Assembly (NCBI RefSeq): GCF_001186155.3
Contig: NZ_CP016540.2
Coordinates: 2,086,001-2,150,000 of the forward strand
Direction: 5' to 3'
Length of the DNA: 64,000 bases
From: Planococcus versutus
GTDB taxonomy: Bacteria; Bacillota; Bacilli; Bacillales_A; Planococcaceae
A program made the position numbers and the translations under genes. Shown piece after piece: positions 31,101 to 39,952 of the stretch; position 1 is the first letter of the stretch; each line of letters opens with the position of its first letter. The notes below the pieces were generated by a model, which worked only from the letters and a program-made list of their open reading frames with translations, was not told the origin of the DNA and did not search any database.

Positions 31101-31710
31101 GCTCCATACGTTCATCTAATTCATGCAAAATATCAAGTACACGATTTAAATTTTCATCCGTTTCATTTAATTTGACTTCTGCTTTTTTCTTGCGCTGCTT
31201 GTACTTTAAAACTCCAGCAGCTTCTTCAAAAATTGCTCGCCGTTCTTCTGCTTTTGAATTTAGAATTTCGTCTACTCGTCCTTGAGAAATAATGGAAAAA
31301 GCTTCCTTGCCAAGTCCCGAATCCATAAACAAATCGGTAATGTCTTTTAATCGACAGTTTTGTTTATTTAAGAGATAAGCACTTTCGCCACTACGAAAAA
31401 CCCTTCTTGTTACACTGATTTCGCTGTAATCAAGAGGGACACGACCGTCCGTATTATCTAAAACTAACGTCACTTCCGCAAAGTTAAGTGCCTTTCTTGA
31501 CTCGCTACCGGAAAAAATAACATCTTCCATTTTAGCACCACGTAATGATTTTGCTGATTGTTCACCAAGAACCCAACGGATCGCATCTGTAACATTGCTT
31601 TTACCACTACCATTTGGACCCACAACAGCTGTTACTCCTGGCACAAAGTCAATGCCGATACGATCAGCAAAAGACTTAAACCCCATGACTTCCAATCTTT
31701 TCAAAAACAT
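28163..31710 (-). CDS. smc: chromosome partition protein SMC, interrupted by a one-base frameshift
   Basis: Condensin ATPase that compacts and segregates the chromosome with ScpA/ScpB. Walker A GPNGSGKS is at residues 31-38; two long coiled coils flank a hinge at about 510-650. The C-terminal head (LSGGERALTAIALL signature, Walker B VLDEVEAALDE) is in a different frame. The break is a run of seven G residues (28548-28554, minus strand): read as is, the protein ends FGGVLRT after 1058 residues. Eight G residues would restore FGGGSADLVLTNPQDML and a protein of about 1182 residues, the family's normal length. Cause: assembly or sequencing error, a true mutation, or slippage. Confidence 0.93.
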
Positions 31711-31713
31711 GTA

Positions 31714-32469
31714 TTACTCCTCCGCCGCTTCTTGCAGTTTACGGATTGCTAGCTGTGCTGCTTGCTGTTCCGCTTCTTTTTTTGATCGGCCATTGCCAAC
31801 TCCAAGTTCTTTGTCTGCTAAAGACACGCGCGTGACAAAAATACGACTGTGAGCCGGACCGATTTCATCAATAATTTCATAATTCAACGCTCCGGCATTC
31901 TTTTGTTGAACCAACTCTTGCAACTGGCTCTTATAATCCATCACATGCGAAAAAGCACCGATATCTACTTTTGGAAATAACACTATTTCCAGAAATCTGA
32001 CAACAGGTTCTAACCCTTGGTCCAGATAAAGTGCACCGATATACGATTCGAAAACATCAGCCAAAAGCGCAGGACGTGTTCGGCCACCAGTCAATTCTTC
32101 TCCTTTGCCTAAAAGGATGTATTTGCCAAAATCAAGTTCGTTCGCAAATAAAACCAACGAAGGTTCACAAACAATTGCTGCACGCAACTTTGTTAACTCG
32201 CCTTCGCTCATTTCCGGATACTTCATGTATAGGTAATGCGAAACTGAAATTTCCAGTACCGCATCTCCTAAAAACTCTAGGCGTTCGTTGTCGGTGAACT
32301 GTTTTCTTCGATGCTCATTCACATAAGATGAATGGGTAAATGCTTGGTAGAGCAAAGCTGGCTTGTGAAATGAAACATTTAACTCTCTTTGTAATTGTTC
32401 AAATGCCACTTTAGCACTTTCCTTTACAAGACCAGACTTTTGATGATTTGTTTTTTTATTTATCGCCAT
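31714..32469 (-). CDS. rnc: ribonuclease III
   Basis: Cuts double-stranded RNA, including rRNA precursors. The ATG at 32469 gives 251 residues; the longer open frame begins in the acpP terminator area. The catalytic signature [13 protein letters not shown] is at residues 61-73, and the C-terminal dsRNA-binding domain contains [12 protein letters not shown] and [18 protein letters not shown]. smc follows after three bases, so rnc-smc-ftsY are co-transcribed as in other Bacillales. Confidence 0.97.
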   Translation of the reverse strand: MAINKKTNHQKSGLVKESAKVAFEQLQRELNVSFHKPALLYQAFTHSSYVNEHRRKQFTDNERLEFLGDAVLEISVSHYLYMKYPEMSEGELTKLRAAIVCEPSLVLFANELDFGKYILLGKGEELTGGRTRPALLADVFESYIGALYLDQGLEPVVRFLEIVLFPKVDIGAFSHVMDYKSQLQELVQQKNAGALNYEIIDEIGPAHSRIFVTRVSLADKELGVGNGRSKKEAEQQAAQLAIRKLQEAAEE

Positions 32470-32530
32470 TTTTATCTGCCTTTCTGTGTATACTTCCTTC
32501 GATTTTACCTGTTTTTCAGCGTTTGTGCAA

Positions 32531-32580
32531 AAAAAGAATTGACGCACAATTGCTTAGTATAACAGCAATTATGCGTCAAT
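32531..32580 (-). terminator. intrinsic terminator after acpP
   Basis: ATTGACGCA..AATTGCT pairs with AGCAATT.TGCGTCAAT (16-17 bp with one mismatch), followed on the minus strand by CTTTTTTT. It ends the fapR-plsX-fabD-fabG-acpP operon. Confidence 0.92.
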
Positions 32581-32593
32581 AGATGTTAGCGTA

Positions 32594-32827
32594 TTATTGT
32601 TTCTTTTCGATGTACGTTACTGCGTCGCCTACTGTGTTCATGTTTTCAGCGTCTTCATCAGAAATTTCCATATCGAACTCATCTTCAAGTTCCATAACAA
32701 GTTCTACTACGTCCAATGAATCTGCACCTAGGTCACCTGTAAATGAAGCTTCAAGTTTCACTTCGCTTTCTTCTACTCCTAGACGATCCACGATTACTTT
32801 CGTTACTCTATCTAATACTGTTGACAA
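32594..32827 (-). CDS. acpP: acyl carrier protein (TTG start)
   Basis: Carries growing acyl chains on a phosphopantetheine arm. The longest frame starts at a GTG (32836) that overlaps the GGAGGTGA ribosome-binding site; the TTG at 32827, eight bases after GGAGG, gives 77 residues, the usual length, starting MSTVLDRV. Ser37 in [18 protein letters not shown] is the attachment site. It is last in the FapR-controlled operon. Confidence 0.95.
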   Translation of the reverse strand: MSTVLDRVTKVIVDRLGVEESEVKLEASFTGDLGADSLDVVELVMELEDEFDMEISDEDAENMNTVGDAVTYIEKKQ

Positions 32828-32866
32828 TGTCGTCACCTCCCCTCAAATAGTATACAAAAAATTTAG

Positions 32867-33613
32867 TTACATGACCATGCCACCATCAAGGTGCAGTGTT
32901 TGACCGGTCATATATGAAGCATCATCTGAAGCTAAAAATAATGCTGCTTTTGCAACATCTTCTGGAGCTCCAAAACGGCCGAGTGGGATTTGTCCCATCA
33001 TGGTTTTCTGAACATCTTCGTTCAATTGATCGGTCATGTCTGTCGTGATAAAACCAGGTGCAACTGCGTTCGCTGTAATTCCACGGCTTGCTAGTTCGCG
33101 CGCTGTTGTTTTTGTCAAGCCGATAACACCTGCTTTTGACGCAACATAGTTTGCTTGTCCCGCATTTCCCATGACACCTACGATTGAAGCAATATTGACA
33201 ATTCTTCCAGAGCGTTGTTTCATCATTTGACGGGTAACAGCTTTTGTACAAATAAATACGCCTTTTAAGTTAATATTAATCACGTCATCCCATTCGTCGT
33301 CTTTCATGCGCATCATTAAGTTATCACGCGTAATTCCAGCATTGTTTACTAAAATATCTACAGAACCGAACGTCTTCATTGTTTCATCAATCATCGCTTT
33401 TACTGAATCTGCTTCTGATACATTGGCTTTAACCGCAATTGCTGTTCCGCCATTAGATTCGATATCTGCGACGACTGCTTCTGCTTTTTCTTGGCTGCCA
33501 CTATAATTGACTACTACTTTTGCACCTTCTGCTGCAAATTTTCGGGCGATTTCTGCACCAATCCCACGAGACCCACCTGTAATAATTGCTGTTTTCCCTG
33601 CAAGTTTACTCAT
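32867..33613 (-). CDS. fabG: 3-oxoacyl-[acyl-carrier-protein] reductase
   Basis: NADPH-dependent short-chain reductase of fatty acid elongation. It has 248 residues. Cofactor motif TGGSRGIG at residues 12-19, NNAG at 90-93, and the catalytic triad Ser143, Tyr156, Lys160 (NYVASK). The start overlaps the fabD stop by 4 bases. Confidence 0.97.
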   Translation of the reverse strand: MSKLAGKTAIITGGSRGIGAEIARKFAAEGAKVVVNYSGSQEKAEAVVADIESNGGTAIAVKANVSEADSVKAMIDETMKTFGSVDILVNNAGITRDNLMMRMKDDEWDDVININLKGVFICTKAVTRQMMKQRSGRIVNIASIVGVMGNAGQANYVASKAGVIGLTKTTARELASRGITANAVAPGFITTDMTDQLNEDVQKTMMGQIPLGRFGAPEDVAKAALFLASDDASYMTGQTLHLDGGMVM

Positions 33614-34548
33614 TTTCCCAACTCCTCTACCGCTTTTCCAAACGACTCTAAGTCATACACCGGAAAAGTTTTCACTGAGCGATCAATTTTTTTCACTAAG
33701 CCACTCAATACTTTTCCAGGACCAATTTCGACAAACACTGTTACACCAAGGTCAATCATTTCACGAACTGATTGCTCCCATAGAACTGGAGAGTACAATT
33801 GACGAACGAGGAGATCTTGAATTTGAGTTGCGTTTGTTTCTGCTTTTGCCGTGACGTTTGAAACGACTGGTACTTTCGCATCTAACAAGAAAGAAACACT
33901 CAGTTCTTTCGCTAAATCTTGGGATGCCGAACGCATCAATTCTGAGTGGAATGGTCCGCTGACATCAAGTGAAATGGCCCGTTTAGCTCCACGCTCTTTT
34001 GCTAGTAAACAAGCTTGTTCAACTCCTGCTTTTGTACCCGAAATAACAATTTGTCCTGGGCAATTCAAGTTAGCAAGTTGAACAACGCCTGTCGTGTCCG
34101 TCACTTCATTTGTTACTTTTTCAAGTTCTTCACTTTCCATACCAAGAATAGCAGCCATTGTCCCTTCTCCAGCTGGAAAAGCCGTATTCATAAACAATCC
34201 ACGCTTATGTACAATATTAACTGCTTTTGGAAATTCTAACACATTCGAAGTTACGAGCGCGCTATATTCGCCAAGACTGTGGCCTGCTGTATAATCCGGA
34301 CGAATACCAGCACGAATCAAACGTTCTGTAATCATTGAACTAACTGTTAATAAAGCGGGCTGCGCATGATACGTTAACGTCAGCTGTTCTTGTGGACCTT
34401 CTAGCATTAACTTGGATAAGTCTAGGTCGAGTGCTTGATCTGCACTTTCGAAAAATTTACGGCTCGTGTCGTCTTCTAAAAAGCTCTCGCCCATTCCGAC
34501 TGTTTGCGACCCTTGGCCTGGATAGATAAATGCAATTTTAGTCTTCAT
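33610..34548 (-). CDS. fabD: malonyl-CoA:ACP transacylase
   Basis: Transfers malonyl groups from CoA to ACP to start fatty acid synthesis. It has 312 residues. The nucleophile Ser91 lies in [20 protein letters not shown] forms the oxyanion region and the His partner is in SGPFHSELM. It overlaps plsX by 11 bases. Confidence 0.97.
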   Translation of the reverse strand: MKTKIAFIYPGQGSQTVGMGESFLEDDTSRKFFESADQALDLDLSKLMLEGPQEQLTLTYHAQPALLTVSSMITERLIRAGIRPDYTAGHSLGEYSALVTSNVLEFPKAVNIVHKRGLFMNTAFPAGEGTMAAILGMESEELEKVTNEVTDTTGVVQLANLNCPGQIVISGTKAGVEQACLLAKERGAKRAISLDVSGPFHSELMRSASQDLAKELSVSFLLDAKVPVVSNVTAKAETNATQIQDLLVRQLYSPVLWEQSVREMIDLGVTVFVEIGPGKVLSGLVKKIDRSVKTFPVYDLESFGKAVEELGK

Positions 34549-35536
34549 GTAAAGTCTCCTTTTTCAGCGTACTGTAAATTGTGCCTGTTACATCAAATTC
34601 AACCATCGTACGCGTTTGGCGTATCGCATTGAATAAGGCGTTAGCATTTGATGAACCATGAGCTTTAATGACAGGTGCTTTTAAACCAAATAATCCTGCG
34701 CCACCATATTCGCTATAATCCAACATACCTTTTAATCCTTTTATATCATCTTTGACAAGAAAAGCAGCTACTTTTGTTTTTGCTGAACTCATAAATACGT
34801 CTTTAATCATCGAAAAGACGTTCATCGCCGTTCCTTCAATCGTCTTCAAAACCATATTGCCAGTAAAGCCATCTGTCACTACAATATCAGCTACTCCATT
34901 TAATAAGCCTCGCGACTCTACATTGCCAACAAAATTAATCGGCGCTTTTTTTAATAACGGAAAAGCAGCTTTTGTTAAGTCATTGCCTTTTTTCTCTTCT
35001 GTTCCAATATTTAATAAGCCCACCGTCGGATTTTTAATGCCGCGAACTTTTTCAGCATAAATGCTACCCATAATCGCGTATTGCACAAGATGTTCAGGAC
35101 GAGCTTCCGCATTCGCACCCATATCAAGCATTACGAATCCTTTGCCGTCGAGTGTCGGCAAAGTTGGAGCTAGAGCTGGACGATCCACGCCATCAATACG
35201 ACCTACGATAAACAAGCCGGCTGACATGAGTGCGCCTGTATTGCCTGCGGATACACAAGCATCTGCTTCACCGTCTTTTACAGCTTGCGCCATTCGAACC
35301 ATTGATGCATCTTTTTTACGACGAACCGAGCGTACAGGATCGTCTTCTGATTCGATCACTTCTTCACAGTGCATGATTGTTAAACGATCATGTTCTGTCA
35401 AAAATTCCTGCATTTTTTCTTGATGGCCATATAACTGAATTTCAATATCCGGATATGCTGTTAACGCTTTATAAACGCCACCAATAATTTCTTTTGGAGC
35501 ATTGTCTCCACCCATTGCATCTACTGCTATTTTCAC
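34538..35536 (-). CDS. plsX: phosphate acyltransferase PlsX
   Basis: Makes acyl-phosphate from acyl-ACP, the donor for PlsY in phospholipid synthesis. It has 332 residues. The family start [44 protein letters not shown] and the [19 protein letters not shown] region are intact. The start overlaps the fapR stop by 4 bases; malonyl-CoA sensed by FapR controls it. Confidence 0.97.
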   Translation of the reverse strand: MKIAVDAMGGDNAPKEIIGGVYKALTAYPDIEIQLYGHQEKMQEFLTEHDRLTIMHCEEVIESEDDPVRSVRRKKDASMVRMAQAVKDGEADACVSAGNTGALMSAGLFIVGRIDGVDRPALAPTLPTLDGKGFVMLDMGANAEARPEHLVQYAIMGSIYAEKVRGIKNPTVGLLNIGTEEKKGNDLTKAAFPLLKKAPINFVGNVESRGLLNGVADIVVTDGFTGNMVLKTIEGTAMNVFSMIKDVFMSSAKTKVAAFLVKDDIKGLKGMLDYSEYGGAGLFGLKAPVIKAHGSSNANALFNAIRQTRTMVEFDVTGTIYSTLKKETLHED

Positions 35537-36117
35537 TTTACGTCACCTTCACTTTGTTCTGTCATGCGATACATTTCAAAAGTGCCGATAAAAACCGTTT
35601 GCTGTTCAACTGAAGAAGTAACTTTGACAAACGCTCTATTTTTTTCAGGATAATTGTCGATTACTTCTGCTTTTGCAACAATTCGTTGACCTGCTCGAAC
35701 CGGACGTAAAAATTGCAGTTCCGATTTCACTGTCAGTGCCAGATCTTCATTCATGACAGCTACTGCCAATGAATTGGCTTGTGCAAATAAATGATGTCCT
35801 CTGGCAATTTGATTGCGTTGAAAAACATGTTCGGGTTTAACATCGAAAATTGAAATTGCTTTTTGATCTAATTCAATATCAATAATTTCGCCAATTACTT
35901 CGTCGATAGGCAAAGATTTGACTTCGTCTTCAAAAGTTTTTACAGCCACGTGTTTAATTCGCTCTCGAAGTTCCGGAATCGCAAGTTCCATTCGATCTAA
36001 TCGAATGGTTTGCACACTAACGTCGAATATTATCGATAATTCTTCATCAGTCACAAAAGGATTTTCTTTAATCGAGTCTTGTAATGCTTGTTGTCGCTGT
36101 TTTTTCGGTCTTTTCAC
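35533..36117 (-). CDS. fapR: malonyl-CoA-responsive lipid-synthesis repressor FapR (GTG start)
   Basis: Represses fatty acid and phospholipid genes until malonyl-CoA releases it. The GTG at 36117, after GGCGGTGA, gives 194 residues ([12 protein letters not shown]), near the Bacillus length; the ATG at 36141 would lie inside the operator. N-terminal DeoR-like helix-turn-helix ([23 protein letters not shown]) and a C-terminal hotdog effector domain ([22 protein letters not shown]). Confidence 0.96.
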   Translation of the reverse strand: MKRPKKQRQQALQDSIKENPFVTDEELSIIFDVSVQTIRLDRMELAIPELRERIKHVAVKTFEDEVKSLPIDEVIGEIIDIELDQKAISIFDVKPEHVFQRNQIARGHHLFAQANSLAVAVMNEDLALTVKSELQFLRPVRAGQRIVAKAEVIDNYPEKNRAFVKVTSSVEQQTVFIGTFEMYRMTEQSEGDVK

Positions 36118-36133
36118 TGTGTCACCGCCCGCT

Positions 36134-36152
36134 ATTAGCACTTGGTACTAAT
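36134..36152 (-). promoter_or_regulatory. FapR operator before fapR
   Basis: On the minus strand ATTAGTACCAAGTGCTAAT is a near-perfect dyad (ATTAG-AC at each end) matching the known FapR box. It begins three bases after the -10 and covers the expected transcription start, so binding would block transcription of fapR-plsX-fabD-fabG-acpP. Confidence 0.93.
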
Positions 36153-36155
36153 ATG

Positions 36156-36184
36156 AGTATATAAATAACAAAAAAAGAATGCAA
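36156..36184 (-). promoter_or_regulatory. sigma-A promoter of the fapR operon
   Basis: On the minus strand TTGCAT (-35) and TATACT (-10) are exactly 17 bases apart. The -35 hexamer is part of the 3' arm of the recG terminator stem, so the two elements share DNA. Confidence 0.8.
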
Positions 36185-36209
36185 GGAAAATTAATACCTA
36201 GCATTCTTA
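36170..36209 (-). terminator. intrinsic terminator after recG
   Basis: AAGAATGC (with AGG) pairs with (CCT) GCATTCTT, one mismatch, followed on the minus strand by seven T residues. It starts at the recG stop codon. Confidence 0.85.
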
Positions 36210-38255
36210 ATCGAGTCGACCACCCGATAATATTCCTGACTTTTCAATTTGCTGACGCAAACAAGACATGTCTTCCGCATGCCAAAACTCTTCACTGCTA
36301 ATCAATTTTTCCGCATCTTTTCTAGCTGTTTCAAGTGCTCGGTAATCATGAATCAAATCAGCCATTTTAAATTCAGGAATACCACTTTGCTTTCGACCAA
36401 AAAAGTCTCCTGGGCCTCTTAGCTGCAAATCCTTCTCTGCCAGTACAAAACCATCGTTAGTTTCAGTCATCGTCGTCATACGCTCTTTGCCGATCTCTGT
36501 TTTCGGGTCTGCTAACAAGATACAATATGACTGTTCACTGCCGCGTCCAACACGTCCTCGTAATTGGTGCAGCTGTGACAAACCAAAACGTTCGGCGTCG
36601 TAAATAAGCATAAACGACGCGTTTGGTACATTCACGCCAACCTCTACAACCGTCGTCGACACTAATACGGCAATTTGTCCTTCTGAAAATTCGCGCATTG
36701 TCTGTTCTTTTTCATCTGAGTGCAAGCGACCATGCATCAATCCAACCGTAAACCGGTCTTTAAAATACATCGATAACTGCTGAAACAAATCGACTGCATT
36801 TTGATAATCCAGTTTATCGGATTCTTCGATCAGCGGACAGATGACATAGGCTTGTCGTCCTGCAGTTAACTCTTTTTCCATCCGCCCAACAATTTTGCCA
36901 AACATCTCTTTTTTCATCCAATAGGTTTCAATTTCTTTGCGACCAGCAGGCATTTCATCAATCACGGATACATCCATTTCTCCAAAAGCAGAAATCGCCA
37001 ACGTTCGTGGAATCGGTGTAGCCGTCATAAATAGAACATCTGGATTATAGCCTTTATCCTTTAACACACGTCGCTGATCTACGCCAAACCGGTGTTGCTC
37101 ATCGGTAATGACAAGACCTAGCTTGTGGAATCGCACTTCAGGCTGAATCAAGGCATGAGTACCGATCAATAAATCAATTTCACCATTAGCTAACTGCTCC
37201 AAAATCAATTGTCTTTTTTTGCCTTTCACTGAACCTGTTAAAAGAGCAATGTTCAACGAAAAAGGTCGAAACCACTGTTCTAATGTATTGGCATGCTGTT
37301 CTGCTAAAATTTCAGTCGGTGCCATTAACGCACCTTGTAGTCCTGCTGTATAAGCTGCATATAACGCAATCGCAGCTACTACAGTTTTGCCAGAACCCAC
37401 GTCACCTTGTAGCAGACGATTCATACGAAATGGTTCTTTCATATCCTTGCAGATCTCATTGACGACTCGTTTTTGTGCAGCTGTCAAATTAAAAGGAAGC
37501 GATTCGATGAATATTTTCAAGCGTTCGAGATCGTAATCAATAAAAGAACCACCTTCTTCTTCACGATTCTTTTTGCGAAGCGCTTGCATTTTCAACTGAA
37601 AAACCAACAATTCTTCGTAAACAAATCTTCTACGCGCTTGTTTGACTTTTTCACCATCTGGAGGAAAATGAACCCATTCTAAAGCTTCTTGAATTGGTGC
37701 CAATTGATACGCATCGACAAACACTTTTGGCAAACAATCTTCCATATCTTCTTTTACTAAATCTAATGCTTGCCTCATCAGTTTCCGAAATGTTTTTTGG
37801 TGAATGCTCCCTTTCAAACTATAAACCGGTTCAAAATCCGCTCCATTTGTCCTTGGACCGATAGTATGATTTGATACCGTAATAACTTGACGACCACGAT
37901 CCCATTTACCAGTTAAGGTAATAATTTCTCCTAAATGCAGTTTTGCTTTTACGTAAGGTTGATTAAAGAAAATTGCTTTGATCAAATGACGGCCAACCAA
38001 CACGCGGACTTGCGTACGTGATTTATTCTTACCTAAAAAAAGGACGGAAGGTTCACTTTCGACCCTTCCCTCCACTGTAACGCGCTCATTATGAGGTGTA
38101 TCAACCAGATCCTTTAATTGAAAATCTTCATGGCGGTATGGAAATGTCATAATCAAGTCATGCAAGGTCTCAATTTTCATTTCCTGTAAGGTTTCGACGG
38201 CTTGTTTCCCTACTCCTTTTAATATGGCGACAGACTCTTTACTGCCCACTACCAA
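36207..38255 (-). CDS. recG: ATP-dependent DNA helicase RecG (TTG start)
   Basis: Remodels stalled forks and Holliday junctions. The TTG at 38255, eight bases after GGAGG, gives 682 residues, the Bacillus length; the open frame further upstream lies inside sdaAA. N-terminal wedge/OB domain (about 60-160), then helicase motifs: GDVGSGKTVVAAIAL, DEQHRFGVDQR, TATPIPRTL, VSTTVVEVGVNVPNA and QLRGRVGRGSEQSYC. It overlaps the end of sdaAA by 17 bases. Confidence 0.96.
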   Translation of the reverse strand: MVVGSKESVAILKGVGKQAVETLQEMKIETLHDLIMTFPYRHEDFQLKDLVDTPHNERVTVEGRVESEPSVLFLGKNKSRTQVRVLVGRHLIKAIFFNQPYVKAKLHLGEIITLTGKWDRGRQVITVSNHTIGPRTNGADFEPVYSLKGSIHQKTFRKLMRQALDLVKEDMEDCLPKVFVDAYQLAPIQEALEWVHFPPDGEKVKQARRRFVYEELLVFQLKMQALRKKNREEEGGSFIDYDLERLKIFIESLPFNLTAAQKRVVNEICKDMKEPFRMNRLLQGDVGSGKTVVAAIALYAAYTAGLQGALMAPTEILAEQHANTLEQWFRPFSLNIALLTGSVKGKKRQLILEQLANGEIDLLIGTHALIQPEVRFHKLGLVITDEQHRFGVDQRRVLKDKGYNPDVLFMTATPIPRTLAISAFGEMDVSVIDEMPAGRKEIETYWMKKEMFGKIVGRMEKELTAGRQAYVICPLIEESDKLDYQNAVDLFQQLSMYFKDRFTVGLMHGRLHSDEKEQTMREFSEGQIAVLVSTTVVEVGVNVPNASFMLIYDAERFGLSQLHQLRGRVGRGSEQSYCILLADPKTEIGKERMTTMTETNDGFVLAEKDLQLRGPGDFFGRKQSGIPEFKMADLIHDYRALETARKDAEKLISSEEFWHAEDMSCLRQQIEKSGILSGGRLD

Positions 38256-39138
38256 CGACTGCTCCTCCGAAAATTTTGGATTCGAGCCATTTTCCGGTAG
38301 GAGTTGCGGCAAGTCCACCTTTTGCAGTTTCTCTTAATGCACTAGGCATAGACTGACCAATTTCAAACATCGCACCAATGACTTCGTCACACGGAATACG
38401 GCTAGTAACACCTGCTAACGCCATATCTGCTGCTACCACTGCGTTAGCAGCCCCCATTGCATTACGTTTCACACAAGGCACTTCTACTAATCCCGCCACT
38501 GGGTCGCATACTAGACCAAGCATATTTTTCATGGTAATTGCGAACGCTTCTGAACATTGTTGCGGAGTCCCACCAGCCATTTCGATAATAGCTGCTGAAG
38601 CCATACCAGCGGCTGATCCTACTTCTGCTTGACAGCCACCAGCCGCTCCTGAAATTGATGCGTTATTCGCCACAACAAAACCAAAAGCGCCTGCTGTGAA
38701 TAAGTAACGAATCATTTGCTCTCGTGTTGGATTTAACTTATTTTGAACAGCGAATAATGTGCCTGGTACAACGCCTGCAGAGCCAGCTGTTGGCGTTGCG
38801 CAAATTGTACCCATCGCTGCGTTAACTTCATTTGTCGCTACTGCCTTGCTTACAGCATCAATTAATAAGTCGCCAGAAAGCGTGTTGCCTTTTTCACGGT
38901 AAGCTTGCAATAGTACCGCATCTCCACCGGTAAGCCCTGACACCGAATGAACGCCTTTTAATCCTTTTTCCACGGCTTCTTCCATAATTGTTAAATTGTG
39001 ATCCATTTGAATCATTATGTCTTCACGAGAACGATCCGTCATCAGCATTTCTTGCTCAATCATGATTTCTGAAATCAATTTCTCTTCTTTTTCAGCTCGT
39101 TCAACTAATTCTCTTACATTACGGAATAAAGCTTCCAT
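38239..39138 (-). CDS. sdaAA: L-serine dehydratase, iron-sulfur type, alpha subunit
   Basis: Deaminates L-serine to pyruvate and ammonia with a [4Fe-4S] cluster, together with SdaAB. It has 299 residues. Candidate cluster cysteines are in GTICATPTAGSAG, NMLGLVCDPVAG and VEVPCVKRNA. It follows sdaAB by 16 bases and its end overlaps recG. A PLP-type D-serine dehydratase lies elsewhere in the window (59256). Confidence 0.96.
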   Translation of the reverse strand: MEALFRNVRELVERAEKEEKLISEIMIEQEMLMTDRSREDIMIQMDHNLTIMEEAVEKGLKGVHSVSGLTGGDAVLLQAYREKGNTLSGDLLIDAVSKAVATNEVNAAMGTICATPTAGSAGVVPGTLFAVQNKLNPTREQMIRYLFTAGAFGFVVANNASISGAAGGCQAEVGSAAGMASAAIIEMAGGTPQQCSEAFAITMKNMLGLVCDPVAGLVEVPCVKRNAMGAANAVVAADMALAGVTSRIPCDEVIGAMFEIGQSMPSALRETAKGGLAATPTGKWLESKIFGGAVVGSGQ

Positions 39139-39154
39139 TATTTAGCCCTCCAAT

Positions 39155-39817
39155 TTAATCGGCAATTCTTGTTACTTGTGTAATGTTGGGAAGTTTACGT
39201 AACTCGTCCATCACTTCTTTATCAACGTTTTGATCTACTTCAATAACCATCAATGCCATATGTCCTTTTTCTTTACGGGAAACTTCCATATGACCAATGT
39301 TGATATCGTATTTGTATAAACAATTAGCGACATTGGCAATGCATCCTGAACGATCTTCATGAACAACTAAAATTGCCGGGTGATTTCCCGACAATCGCAA
39401 AGGAAATCCATTAAGCTCTGTAATTTCAATTTTACCGCCACCGATAGATATACCCATCATCGACATTTCAGATTTCGCATCTCCAATGACAATACGCGCA
39501 GTATTTGGATGATCCACATGACCTGTCTCTGGAATAAATTCAAAAGACATTCCTGCATTTTTTGCTTCTTCAAAAGATGTTTTGATGCGCTCATCAAAAG
39601 TATCGTAATCCAATAGTCCACCAATGATTGCAACATCTGTACTATGGCCTTTATAGGTTTCTGCAAATGAACCGTATAAATGCACTTTCGCCCATTCTGG
39701 CTGCCTACCAAACAAATCTCTCGCTACTCTTCCGATACGAGCTGCTCCCGCAGTATGCGAAGAAGATGGTCCAATCATGACCGGACCGATTATATCAAAA
39801 ACAGATTTGAACTTCAT
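39155..39817 (-). CDS. sdaAB: L-serine dehydratase, iron-sulfur type, beta subunit
   Basis: Partner subunit of SdaAA. It has 220 residues: an N-terminal serine dehydratase beta domain with GPVMIGPSSSHTAGAARIG and HLYGSFAETYKGHSTDVAI, and a C-terminal ACT domain (about 145-218, ILVVHEDRSGCIANVANCLY), a common amino-acid-binding control module. GAGGGG precedes the ATG. Confidence 0.96.
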   Translation of the reverse strand: MKFKSVFDIIGPVMIGPSSSHTAGAARIGRVARDLFGRQPEWAKVHLYGSFAETYKGHSTDVAIIGGLLDYDTFDERIKTSFEEAKNAGMSFEFIPETGHVDHPNTARIVIGDAKSEMSMMGISIGGGKIEITELNGFPLRLSGNHPAILVVHEDRSGCIANVANCLYKYDINIGHMEVSRKEKGHMALMVIEVDQNVDKEVMDELRKLPNITQVTRIAD

Positions 39818-39854
39818 GGCTCAAACCCCTCACTTTCAGTTTACTTATATTCTT

Positions 39855-39883
39855 AGTGTACATGAATCTGACATATTTAACAA
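39855..39883 (-). promoter_or_regulatory. candidate sigma-A promoter for sdaAB-sdaAA-recG
   Basis: On the minus strand TTGTTA (-35) and TACACT (-10) are 17 bases apart, just after the fakA terminator. Confidence 0.55.
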
Positions 39884-39914
39884 AAATAAAAAGCGCATAC
39901 ATGGGTATGCGCCT
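39884..39914 (-). terminator. intrinsic terminator after fakA
   Basis: GCGCATAC pairs with GTATGCGC around a 4-base loop, followed on the minus strand by TTTTTATTTTTG. Confidence 0.88.
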
Positions 39915-39952
39915 AAGGTTCTTAGTTGTTATTTACAAATTGAAATACAAAA

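Noticed and set aside
38256..38318. Longer RecG N-terminus
   Set aside because: It lies inside sdaAA in another frame, and the TTG start gives exactly the usual length with a well-placed ribosome-binding site.
39840..39880. CodY box upstream of sdaAB
   Set aside because: The best alignment matches only about 8 of 15 positions.
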